A stretch of DNA of 9,848 nucleotides from Gammaproteobacteria bacterium (lineage in GTDB: Bacteria > Pseudomonadota > Gammaproteobacteria > Pseudomonadales > Azotimanducaceae): NCBI GenBank assembly GCA_027295975.1, contig JAPUJX010000505.1, positions 1 through 9,848 on the forward strand, given 5' to 3'. The translations under genes and the position numbers were made by a program. The notes under the pieces are model-generated. The model ran no database searches and was not told the DNA's origin. It saw only the letters and a program-made list of their open reading frames with translations. Of this stretch, positions 1 to 6,185 are shown in pieces. How positions within the stretch are numbered: the first letter of the stretch is position 1; each line of letters opens with the position of its first letter.

Positions 1-219
1 ACCGTAGGAGAAAAATTCCGTGACCTTGATGGCTTCACCCGGCCGGCGGCGAGGCGGATTTTCGATCAACCGGTAATGTTCGCCCGCAACAAACTCACCT
101 TCCGTGATACCTGTGCTGTACAGGGTGCCGTAACCGATGATCAACACGACGACGACAACCGCGAACGCGAAAATGGTTGTCCGTGCGCGGGTGACCCTGG
201 TGTCGATTTTGGCTTTCAT
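1..219 (-). CDS. dsbA: DsbA-family thiol:disulfide oxidoreductase, N-terminal part (cut by window edge)
   Basis: Only the first 73 residues are visible; the gene continues past base 1. The start ATG at 219-217 has a good ribosome site (AGGAGCGGCAG) just before it. Residues 1-13 are basic and residues 14-34 form one hydrophobic segment (FAFAVVVVVLIIGYG), so the protein is anchored in or exported across the inner membrane and would act in the periplasm. From residue 45 the sequence (GEHYRLIENPP, then EAIKVTEFFSYG) matches the N-terminal strand of DsbA proteins, which in the family leads directly into the CPHC active site. That active-site motif lies outside the window, so catalysis cannot be confirmed. 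The family introduces disulfides into exported proteins. Assignment to DsbA rather than another DsbA-like thioredoxin-fold protein is probable. It diverges from the glutaredoxin gene. Confidence 0.78.
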   Translation of the reverse strand, partial: MKAKIDTRVTRARTTIFAFAVVVVVLIIGYGTLYSTGITEGEFVAGEHYRLIENPPRRRPGEAIKVTEFFSYG

Positions 220-295
220 CTGCCGCTCCTGATTCCCTCCGATAATAGAATACTACCGTTGCATTGCCGCGGCGTCTCGATCGATACTGCGAAGC

Positions 296-325
296 TTGTT
301 CATGAATAATCAAGGCTAGTATACC
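296..325 (+). promoter_or_regulatory. Weak candidate sigma70 promoter for the glutaredoxin gene
   Basis: TTGTTC (296-301) and TATACC (320-325) are separated by 18 nt and lie about 20 nt before the ATG at 345. Both hexamers are only partial matches to consensus. The resulting leader would be very short, which fits the lack of a clear Shine-Dalgarno sequence before that gene. This is inference from pattern only. Confidence 0.22.
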
Positions 326-344
326 GTCTGGCTCACCGTTGAAT

Positions 345-599
345 ATGGTCGAAACCTACCAGTTATTTCAATATGAGAGTTGCCCTTTCTGTTACCGGGT
401 GCGGCAGTTTCTCGAGGTCAACGGAATCGATCTGGAGTTCAGGGACACGCTGCTGGACGTCGATGCGAGAAGCGAACTCATGGAAGGCGGCGGAAGAACG
501 TCGGTGCCTTGCCTGCGTATTCAACGGGGTCCCCAGGTGCTGTGGCTCTACGAGTCGTTGGACATCATTGGTTATCTCGGAACACGTTTCGGTGTTTAG
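345..599 (+). CDS. Glutaredoxin / glutathione S-transferase N-terminal domain protein
   Basis: This is an 84-residue thioredoxin-fold protein. It carries a dithiol CPFC motif at residues 13-16, a cis-proline motif TSVP at 52-55 and an ESLDI segment at 70-74 that resembles the glutathione-binding end of GST N-terminal domains. The length suits a stand-alone glutaredoxin. Such proteins reduce disulfides or glutathione mixed disulfides in the cytoplasm, using glutathione. The ATG at 345 is preferred; a TTG two codons upstream (339) is also in frame. Neither has a convincing ribosome site. The stop codon overlaps the tail of the convergent MOSC gene by 4 nt. A C-terminally shortened GST is an alternative, but the CPFC pair favours a redox role. 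Confidence 0.82.
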   Translation: MVETYQLFQYESCPFCYRVRQFLEVNGIDLEFRDTLLDVDARSELMEGGGRTSVPCLRIQRGPQVLWLYESLDIIGYLGTRFGV

Positions 600-1189
600 C
601 CCCTCGCCGGGGCAAGAGCGTATTTCGGAACCTCAAAAAGCTCAACCACGATCTCATCCCCGACATTGATGTCACCTGCCACGTCCACCACCCCGACCAC
701 GCCTCTCAGTCCCCTGGCTGCTTTGGAAAAAGCTCCCCTGGCCAGAGGCTCACCCGACCGGGTTGCGAACAACCGACTGATGTTTTCCGACATTTCGGTG
801 CACGGCGGGTTGTACTCTTCCACGGCGAGAACCGCCCCCGACGGAAACACGAGCCGCGAACCAGCCGGCAACTGAGAAAACCCCTCAATTCCAGCAACGC
901 AGATATTTACCCCCAACACGGCGGCACTCAGAGGTTCCCGGAGATCCAGATTCCCGGTGATTCGATCGAGTTCCTCCATGGAGATTCCCGACCATTGGCG
1001 CTCGTTTCGCCTGATCGTCCCTTCCGGATCTTTGTCACCCGGCCATACCTCGCGGGTATGGCCTCGATGTTTGTCGCCGACAAATCCGTCCAGTGCCACC
1101 TCGGCGGTCGCAAGCGCTCGTTTGCCCATGGCTGCCGCATCGGAAGGTCCGATGGCAAGGGCGGCGAGATTACACGTCTTTTTTTTCAT
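596..1189 (-). CDS. MOSC-domain protein
   Basis: The protein has 197 residues from the ATG at 1189 (an in-frame ATG at 1222 would add 11 residues). It shows the marks of MOSC domains, which are related to the C-terminus of molybdenum cofactor sulfurase: GDKHRG at 38-43, RQWSGISMEEL at 64-74, LGVNICVAG at 92-100, LPAGSRL at 107-113 and a conserved-type cysteine at C130 in the context NPPC. MOSC proteins are thought to carry or deliver sulfur through this cysteine, and some take part in detoxifying N-hydroxylated compounds. The substrate here cannot be told. Both candidate starts have weak ribosome sites; 1189 is chosen because the first 11 residues of the longer form (MEPRPYRYHDQ) look unlike a domain start. 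It converges on the glutaredoxin gene and diverges from the first LLM gene. Confidence 0.82.
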   Translation of the reverse strand: MKKKTCNLAALAIGPSDAAAMGKRALATAEVALDGFVGDKHRGHTREVWPGDKDPEGTIRRNERQWSGISMEELDRITGNLDLREPLSAAVLGVNICVAGIEGFSQLPAGSRLVFPSGAVLAVEEYNPPCTEMSENISRLFATRSGEPLARGAFSKAARGLRGVVGVVDVAGDINVGDEIVVELFEVPKYALAPARG

Positions 1190-1225
1190 TTGATCGTGGT
1201 ACCGATACGGCCGTGGCTCCATTTT

Positions 1226-1240
1226 GCCCGGTAGACGGGC
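1226..1240. repeat. Small inverted repeat upstream of the MOSC gene
   Basis: GCCCG (1226-1230) and CGGGC (1236-1240) form a perfect 5-bp stem around a 5-nt loop in the divergent region between the MOSC gene and the first LLM gene. On the minus strand it is followed by AAAATGG, directly before the alternative MOSC start at 1222. It may be an operator, a leader hairpin or chance. Nothing else clear was seen in 1190-1342 apart from the LLM ribosome site. Confidence 0.2.
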
Positions 1241-1342
1241 AGAACGGCAACTTCACAATCGACGCGGCAGGTGCGATTTGCTATTTTGCCTGGCTGTCGA
1301 GAATTCGAATACACCGCCGGCTACCAGCCGCTTGGGGGAAAT

Positions 1343-2380
1343 ATGAAGTTAGGTCTTATTTCGGGTTACTCCGGACGCAAAATCAGTATTCCGATCGATG
1401 CGATCAAACATGCCGAGAATCTTGGCTACGAGTCCATCTGGACCGCGGAAGCATACGGCTCCGATGCGGTGACGCCGGCAGCCTGGATTCTGGCGCAAAC
1501 CGACAGGATACGCGTGGGTACCGCCATCATGCAGATGCCGGCGCGAACCCCCGCCATGGCGGCCATGACGGCCATGACCCTGGCAGAGCTCTCAGGTGGG
1601 CGATTCATCTGCGGGTTGGGTGCTTCGGGACCTCAGGTCGTAGAGGGCTGGCACGGCGTTCCATACGGACGCCCCGTCACCCGGTTGAAAGAGTACGTTC
1701 AAATCATGAAACAGATATTCGCCCGGGAGGCTGCCGCTACCTTCGAAGGCCATGAATATCAGCTGCCGTACTCGGGCGAAGGCGCAACCGGCTTAGGAAA
1801 GCCCCTCAAGAGCATCCTGCACTGCGAGGAGGACATCCCCATTTACGCCGCCACGATCACCCCCGCCGGTGTTACTGCGGCGGCGGAAGTTGCCGATGGC
1901 TTCTTCCCGGTGTGGATGGACCCGGAGCAGTTCCATGTGTTTGATGAACCTATCCGGAAAGGGTTTGCCGCGGCTGGCGAGAAAGACCTGACTCAGTTCG
2001 ACATCGCCCCATTTGTCACCATGATCATGGGTGACGACGTTGAAAAGTGCATGATGCCGATACGCGGTTCCATGGCGCTCTATATAGGGGGTATGGGCGC
2101 GAGAGACAAAAACTTCTACAACAACTACGCGAAGCGGCTCGGTTTTGAGGAGGCGGCCGGCAAAATTCAGGATCTGTTTCTTGCTGGACGCAAAGATGAA
2201 GCGATGGCCGCGGTGCCGGCGGAACTCATCGACGCCTGCCACCTGGTAGGTCCCGCTGATCGCATCACCGACCGCCTTCAGCGCTGGACCGATGCCGCAA
2301 GCCATGGCCATGTGTCCAGCATGTTGATCGCCTGCCAACAGCCGGACGCCCTGGCGTTGGTTGCTGAAACCGTGCTCTGA
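1343..2380 (+). CDS. LLM-class oxidoreductase, Rv3520c-like (predicted F420-dependent)
   Basis: This is a 345-residue luciferase-like TIM-barrel enzyme. The start ATG at 1343 follows a purine-rich ribosome site (GGGGGAA, 1334-1340) and opens with the typical first strand MKLGLISGY. Other family marks are the WTAEAYGSDAVTP segment (33-45), GTAIMQMPARTPAM (59-72), LSGGRFICGLG (83-93), SGPQVVEGWHGVPYG (95-109), the KPLKSILH turn (153-160) and LYIGGMGA (246-253) followed by the KIQDLFLAGRKDE stretch (274-286). From memory this pattern matches the mycobacterial Rv3520c family (TIGR03559), which is predicted to use F420; its true substrate is unknown. FMN use cannot be excluded. The length is full. 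It converges on the phosphotransferase gene with only 27 bp between the stop codons and is transcribed apart from the later LLM operon. Confidence 0.88.
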   Translation: MKLGLISGYSGRKISIPIDAIKHAENLGYESIWTAEAYGSDAVTPAAWILAQTDRIRVGTAIMQMPARTPAMAAMTAMTLAELSGGRFICGLGASGPQVVEGWHGVPYGRPVTRLKEYVQIMKQIFAREAAATFEGHEYQLPYSGEGATGLGKPLKSILHCEEDIPIYAATITPAGVTAAAEVADGFFPVWMDPEQFHVFDEPIRKGFAAAGEKDLTQFDIAPFVTMIMGDDVEKCMMPIRGSMALYIGGMGARDKNFYNNYAKRLGFEEAAGKIQDLFLAGRKDEAMAAVPAELIDACHLVGPADRITDRLQRWTDAASHGHVSSMLIACQQPDALALVAETVL

Positions 2381-2407
2381 GCGCCAAAGCAGGGCGAAGG
2401 TTGCGGG

Positions 2408-3451
2408 TCAGAGTTGCTCGACCATCGCCCATGCGCGCTCCGCGCGCAACCTGGCCGCTTCCTTGTATTCCAGCGCCTTCTCCGAGCTGGCATTGCCATC
2501 CAGCCCGCGTTTGTAAACGCCCTGGATGATACCGGCCGATCGAAACATGTTGTAGATCACGTAAAACATCCAGTTGTCGATGCGGTCGAGCCCGGCATGG
2601 CGGCGATAGTCGGCCAGAAACCGCTCCTCCGAAGGAATGCCCAGGGTTTCGAGATCTGCTCCGGCCAGACCTTCGTCATTATAGGAGTCGCCGTGATAGT
2701 CCTGGCACACGTAGCCGAGGTCGGCCAGGCCGTCACCCAGGGTGGATAGCTCCCAGTCGATGAGCGCGACGATTTTTGGTTCGGTCGGATGAATCAGGGT
2801 ATTCCCGAGCCGATAGTCGCCGTGGACGATGACGGTTTTTCCCTGTTCGGGAATGTTGCCGGGCAGCCAGTCCATCAGCTTCGTCATCGCTTCGATGTTT
2901 TCGGTTTGCGAGGCGAGGTACTGTTTGGTCCAGCGGTTGATTTGTCGTTCATAGTAGTTGCCCGGTCTACCGAAATCTCCCAGGCCCACGGCTTCGGGGT
3001 CTACGTCGTGCAGGGTTGCAAGCACCCATGCCAGGTGGCGGTAAATCGCGCCGCGTTCTTCAGGTGTCAGGCTCGGCAGCAGCGTCTCGGTGAACAGTCG
3101 GCCTTCTACCATCTCCATGACGTAGAACTTGGTGCCGATGACTTCCGGATCTTCACACAGACAATACATCTTCGGCACCGGAACATCCGTCCCCGCGAGG
3201 CTTTTCATCACCCGGTATTCCCTGTGCACCTGATGGGCCGAGGGTAGTAGCTCTCCGGGAGGTTGCTTGCGCAGGACGTAACGACCCGACCCGGCCTCGA
3301 GCTGAAATGTCGGGTTGGACTGTCCGCCTTCGAACTGGCGAATGGTCGCCGGACCGCGGTAACCGTCGAGGTTGCCTTCGAGGAATGTGGCCAAGGCGTC
3401 TTCGTCGAATCTGTGTGCGTCTCGCACCAGCGTGAGCTGAACGTCACTCAT
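2408..3451 (-). CDS. ACAD10/11-type phosphotransferase (APH/kinase fold)
   Basis: This 347-residue protein has the aminoglycoside-phosphotransferase-like kinase fold found in the N-terminal part of animal ACAD10/ACAD11 and in stand-alone bacterial relatives. Visible marks are the glycine-rich turn GGQSNPTF (42-49), the ATP-contacting lysine in VLRKQPPG (K62), a helix-C glutamate in HREYRV (E78), the catalytic loop HGDYRLGN (210-217) and the metal-binding IDWE (231-234). Relatives are usually encoded beside acyl-CoA dehydrogenases, and members such as LvaA of Pseudomonas putida phosphorylate 4-hydroxyacyl-CoA. A similar role on a hydroxyacyl-CoA is plausible but inferred; no acyl-CoA dehydrogenase lies in the window. 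It is unlikely to be a drug-resistance enzyme. The ATG at 3451 is chosen because AAAAGG lies 7 nt upstream. The gene diverges from the LLM-crotonase operon, suggesting shared control. Confidence 0.85.
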   Translation of the reverse strand: MSDVQLTLVRDAHRFDEDALATFLEGNLDGYRGPATIRQFEGGQSNPTFQLEAGSGRYVLRKQPPGELLPSAHQVHREYRVMKSLAGTDVPVPKMYCLCEDPEVIGTKFYVMEMVEGRLFTETLLPSLTPEERGAIYRHLAWVLATLHDVDPEAVGLGDFGRPGNYYERQINRWTKQYLASQTENIEAMTKLMDWLPGNIPEQGKTVIVHGDYRLGNTLIHPTEPKIVALIDWELSTLGDGLADLGYVCQDYHGDSYNDEGLAGADLETLGIPSEERFLADYRRHAGLDRIDNWMFYVIYNMFRSAGIIQGVYKRGLDGNASSEKALEYKEAARLRAERAWAMVEQL

Positions 3452-3479
3452 ATGAGCACCTTTTCCATATCTGCCGACT

Positions 3480-3508
3480 AGCATACGGCTTGATCTTCCT
3501 GGTCGCAA
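3480..3508 (-). promoter_or_regulatory. Candidate sigma70 promoter for the phosphotransferase gene
   Basis: On the minus strand, TTGCGA (3508-3503) and TATGCT (3485-3480) are spaced by exactly 17 nt, each matching four of six consensus bases. The predicted transcript start would lie about 20-25 nt before the ATG at 3451, leaving room for the AAAAGG ribosome site. It sits in the 107-bp divergent region shared with the LLM operon. No equally good promoter was found for the plus-strand operon. Confidence 0.38.
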
Positions 3509-3543
3509 AATGCGAGGCTTCGAATATTGCCAGCACTTACATG

Positions 3544-3553
3544 AAAGGGGAGA
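3544..3553 (+). promoter_or_regulatory. Strong Shine-Dalgarno sequence fixing the start of the second LLM gene
   Basis: AAAGGGGAGA lies five bases before the ATG at 3559, a near-ideal spacing. The other in-frame candidates (TTG 3490, ATG 3541, ATG 3601) lack such a site. This decides that the AVTK repeat is translated as the N-terminus. Confidence 0.75.
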
Positions 3554-3558
3554 TTACG

Positions 3559-4581
3559 ATGGCCGTGACGAAGGCTGTGACGAAGGCTGTGACGAAACGT
3601 ATGGCGGTGACGCTACCGGCGGGACCGTCTCTGGCACAAACGATCGAGCGCCTGACCTGGGCGGAGAAACATGGTTATCCCGATGCGTGGTTCAGCGATT
3701 CGGGTGCGCCGGACAGTCTGACTCAGGTGGCAGCGGTCGCCCACCACACCACCAGTATTCGCATCGGCGTCGCGGTCACACCCGTTTATACCAGGACACC
3801 GGCGGTGCTGGCGGCTACCGCCAATGTGCTGGAGCAGTTGCTGCCCGGTCGCTTCATCATGGGTTTGGGTTCGTCCAGTCAAACCATCATGGGCGCGTGG
3901 AACGGCATCCCGCTGGACAAACCCCTCACCAGGGTAAAAGACACGGCACTCATGGTGCGCTCGATGTTGAAGGGGGAGAAATCGGATTTCGACCTGACAA
4001 CCCTGAAAAGCAGGGGCTACCGCCAGGCACCCCTGGAAAACCCGCCGCCTTTGTATCTTGCCGCGCTGCAGCCGAAGATGATCGAGATGGCCGCGGAGGT
4101 CGGGGACGGCGTCATATTCAACCTGTGGCCTAAAAGCGCGCTTCCGAAGATGATGGAACACGTGAAGATCGGTGCCGAACGCGCTGGAAAAAACTGGGAG
4201 GAAGTGGAGATCGTCAACCGCGCCATGGTGCTGGCAACGGACGACAAGGAAGCGGGACGACAGCTTTTTCGTGCTGCATTTGCTCCGTATTACGCGACCC
4301 CCGTGTACAACAACTTTCTCGCCTGGTCGGGTTTCCATGATGCGGCAAGCACCATTACGGAAGGCTGGGCTGAAAAAGATCGGGCAAAAACAGGGGGAGC
4401 GCTGACCGATGATTTGATCGATGAGATTGCCATCATCGGCACGGAAGATGAGATTCGAGCCCGCATCACCGAAGACGCGGATGGCGGCGTGCATACCCAC
4501 ATCATCGCGCCCATGGCAAGCAGCCCCGAAGATGTACAGCGAACGTTCGCCGCGTTCACCGCCGACGTGTTCAGTTTCTAG
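3559..4581 (+). CDS. LLM-class flavin/F420-type oxidoreductase with repeated N-terminal leader
   Basis: This is a 340-residue luciferase-like oxidoreductase and the first gene of the five-gene operon. Core marks are the first helix region SLAQTIERLTWAEKHGYPDAWF (24-45, typical of LLM barrels), IGVAVTPVYTRTPAVLAA (69-86), LLPGRFIMGLGSSS (94-107), the MGAWNGIPLDKPLTRVKD segment (111-128) and PPLYLAAL (163-170) followed by AAEVGDGVIFN (178-188). The exact subfamily was not recognised; it resembles mycobacterial F420-type LLM proteins more than bacterial luciferase, so the cofactor and substrate are open. The protein begins with three AVTK units before the barrel sequence RMAVTLPAG, an odd extension described separately. 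It is followed after 35 nt by the crotonase gene. Confidence 0.85.
   Translation: MAVTKAVTKAVTKRMAVTLPAGPSLAQTIERLTWAEKHGYPDAWFSDSGAPDSLTQVAAVAHHTTSIRIGVAVTPVYTRTPAVLAATANVLEQLLPGRFIMGLGSSSQTIMGAWNGIPLDKPLTRVKDTALMVRSMLKGEKSDFDLTTLKSRGYRQAPLENPPPLYLAALQPKMIEMAAEVGDGVIFNLWPKSALPKMMEHVKIGAERAGKNWEEVEIVNRAMVLATDDKEAGRQLFRAAFAPYYATPVYNNFLAWSGFHDAASTITEGWAEKDRAKTGGALTDDLIDEIAIIGTEDEIRARITEDADGGVHTHIIAPMASSPEDVQRTFAAFTADVFSF
3562..3597 (+). repeat. In-frame 12-bp tandem repeat, three units, encoding AVTK x3
   Basis: The units at 3562-3573, 3574-3585 and 3586-3597 read GCCGTGACGAAG, GCTGTGACGAAG and GCTGTGACGAAA, so they differ by one base at each end only. Each encodes Ala-Val-Thr-Lys. The next codons encode Arg-Met-Ala-Val-Thr, so the repeated unit may have arisen by duplication of the original MAVT start. 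Unit gain or loss would keep the reading frame. Confidence 0.9.
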
Positions 4582-4616
4582 TCAACCCGACCGAAAAGTA
4601 AAAACGTTAGGATGAA

Positions 4617-5459
4617 ATGATGGATTATCAGAAAATTATCGTTGACGAACCGTTGACCGGGGTGCGGCGCATTACCTTGAATCGTCCGGAGAAACGCAAC
4701 CCGTTGTCCAACGAGTTACGCACCGAACTGTTTGACGCGTTGGAGTCCTCCGACAGGGATGATACGGTGCGTGTCACCATCATCCGGGGTGCGGGGCCCT
4801 GTTTTTCCTCCGGTTACGATCTGCAATCCAATGTGGCGTTGGATCAACCGTTCTACACCGCCGGGGGTCTGGCAAACTGGCCGCGCCACGTGGTGGACGG
4901 TTTCTTCCGTATGTGGGATCTGGCTAAGCCGGTAATCGCCCAGGTGCATGGATACTGCCTGGCGGGAGGTACGGAGTTGGCCACGGCATGCGATCTGGTT
5001 TACGTTGCGCAGGATGCCAAAATCGGTTACCCCGTGGTGCGTTCCATCAGCCCGCCCGACAATCAGTTTTATCCCTGGATCGTAGGTCTGAGAAGAGCGA
5101 TGGAACTCATGTTGACCGGCGATCATATGTCTGGAGTCGAAGCGGTGGAGTGCGGATTCGCCAATCGCGCGTTCCCGGAGGCCGAACTCGAGGAGAACGT
5201 ACTGGGGATTGCGGAAAAGGTCGCGAGAACGCCCTCGGACCTGCAGCAGATCAACAAACGGGCCGTACATCGGCAAATGGACGCGATGGGCATACGCGCG
5301 GGAATTCGGGCAGGCACGGAGATGCAGCAGTTGGCAACCTTCACTCAGACCACCCGGGAACACCTGGCCGAGATTCGTAAAGACTTGACTCAGGCGCTCT
5401 CGAAACGCGATGCGGCATATGGGGATTACCGAACGGCGAACAAGGAAAGTGGCGACTGA
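4617..5459 (+). CDS. Enoyl-CoA hydratase/isomerase (crotonase) family protein
   Basis: This 280-residue crotonase-fold protein shows the N-terminal NRPEKRNPLS (22-31), the first oxyanion-hole motif FSSGYDL (63-69) and the second one GYCLAGGTELATACDL (112-127). E120 matches the first catalytic glutamate (Glu144 of rat mitochondrial hydratase). The position of the second (Glu164 of rat, in the context GxPE) is V140 in the context IGYPVV, so a simple syn-hydratase mechanism with both glutamates is unlikely. The rest (LTGDHMSG, then AVECGFANRAFP and INKRAVHRQ) is well conserved and the length is normal, so the gene looks functional. The substrate is presumably a CoA thioester. ATG ATG at 4617 and 4620 are both possible; AGGA lies just upstream at 4609-4612. 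It is the second gene of the operon. Confidence 0.88.
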   Translation: MMDYQKIIVDEPLTGVRRITLNRPEKRNPLSNELRTELFDALESSDRDDTVRVTIIRGAGPCFSSGYDLQSNVALDQPFYTAGGLANWPRHVVDGFFRMWDLAKPVIAQVHGYCLAGGTELATACDLVYVAQDAKIGYPVVRSISPPDNQFYPWIVGLRRAMELMLTGDHMSGVEAVECGFANRAFPEAELEENVLGIAEKVARTPSDLQQINKRAVHRQMDAMGIRAGIRAGTEMQQLATFTQTTREHLAEIRKDLTQALSKRDAAYGDYRTANKESGD

Positions 5460-5507
5460 CATGGGCATGGGTCGGACGCCACGGTAAGGTACACGAGCGG
5501 AATTAGC

Positions 5508-6185
5508 GTGAAGGCTCTGTATCTGATTCGCCATGGTCAAACCGATTGGAATGTCGAGAACCGGATGCAGGGACATCTGGATTCGCCGCTCACCGAGATT
5601 GGACGCGGGCAGGCCGGCCTCCATGGCAAAACGCTGAAGGCGTGTGCCGGTATCAGCCAGCTCATCGCTTCTCCTTCGGGGCGTACCAGGGAGACGGCAT
5701 ACATCCTCAACTCCTACCTAAAAGCGTCGCTGCACTTTGACGAATCGCTGCTGGAACGCGATTGTGGAGAATGGTCGGGCCGCACCCTGACGGAAATTGC
5801 AACGGAATATCCCCGTTCGTGGAAAGCGCGCATGGAAGATGGCTATCACCATCGCCCTCCGGGCGGCGAGAACCACCAAGACATGTTGCAACGGGTGCAG
5901 GCATTGCTGGATGCGCTGATCGAATCGGAGGTTGACGAGATAGGCCTCGTGACACACGGGGTGATGTCGCGGGTGATACTCTCCTATTTCCTGAACCTCA
6001 CGCCGATGGAAACCAATCGCGTGCGCCACCCCAATGATCTGTTTTACCGCCTGGAGTTTGGTTCGCAGCAGGTTCAGGCGAACCACTTTGTCAAGGGTAA
6101 CGGTCCAATTTCCGGATTGCTTCACCGCACGGACAGTGGAACAATCCCGCCTGCGGGAGAACACAGGAAAGGGAGCGGCGAATGA
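5508..6185 (+). CDS. Histidine phosphatase family protein (CobC/GpmB-like)
   Basis: The 225-residue product starts at GTG 5508 and shows the RHG motif at residues 8-10 in LIRHGQTDWN, with H9 as the phosphate-accepting histidine. R59 lies in SPSGRTRET, the acid E83 in LLERDCGEWSGR (resembling CobC and GpmB types) and the second histidine H150 in LVTHGVMSRV, so all expected catalytic residues are present. The last 25 or so residues (from about 200) are a hydrophilic tail beyond the usual fold. Family members remove phosphate from sugars, nucleotides or cobamide precursors; the substrate here is unknown. The gene lies 48 nt after the crotonase and overlaps the next LLM gene by 4 nt (ATGA), so the two are probably translationally coupled. 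The ribosome site before the GTG is weak. Confidence 0.87.
   Translation: MKALYLIRHGQTDWNVENRMQGHLDSPLTEIGRGQAGLHGKTLKACAGISQLIASPSGRTRETAYILNSYLKASLHFDESLLERDCGEWSGRTLTEIATEYPRSWKARMEDGYHHRPPGGENHQDMLQRVQALLDALIESEVDEIGLVTHGVMSRVILSYFLNLTPMETNRVRHPNDLFYRLEFGSQQVQANHFVKGNGPISGLLHRTDSGTIPPAGEHRKGSGE

Noticed and set aside
76..309. Plus-strand open frame at the left edge
   Set aside because: It lies opposite the DsbA N-terminus, which has a membrane anchor and a recognisable family sequence.
380..1234. Long plus-strand open frame (284 codons) across the glutaredoxin and MOSC genes
   Set aside because: It runs mostly antisense to the MOSC gene, has an arginine/proline/histidine-rich product with no family match and no ribosome site.
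1552..1582. Repeated GCCATGACG-like units inside the first LLM gene
   Set aside because: They encode the PAMAAMTAMTL stretch that I recall as conserved in this LLM family, so they are not a separate repeat.
3613..4500. Minus-strand open frame (295 codons) opposite the second LLM gene
   Set aside because: It is antisense to a gene with clear LLM motifs; the product is compositionally odd and matches nothing.
4716..5624. Minus-strand open frame (302 codons) opposite the crotonase gene
   Set aside because: It is fully explained by codon bias of the crotonase and phosphatase genes on the other strand.
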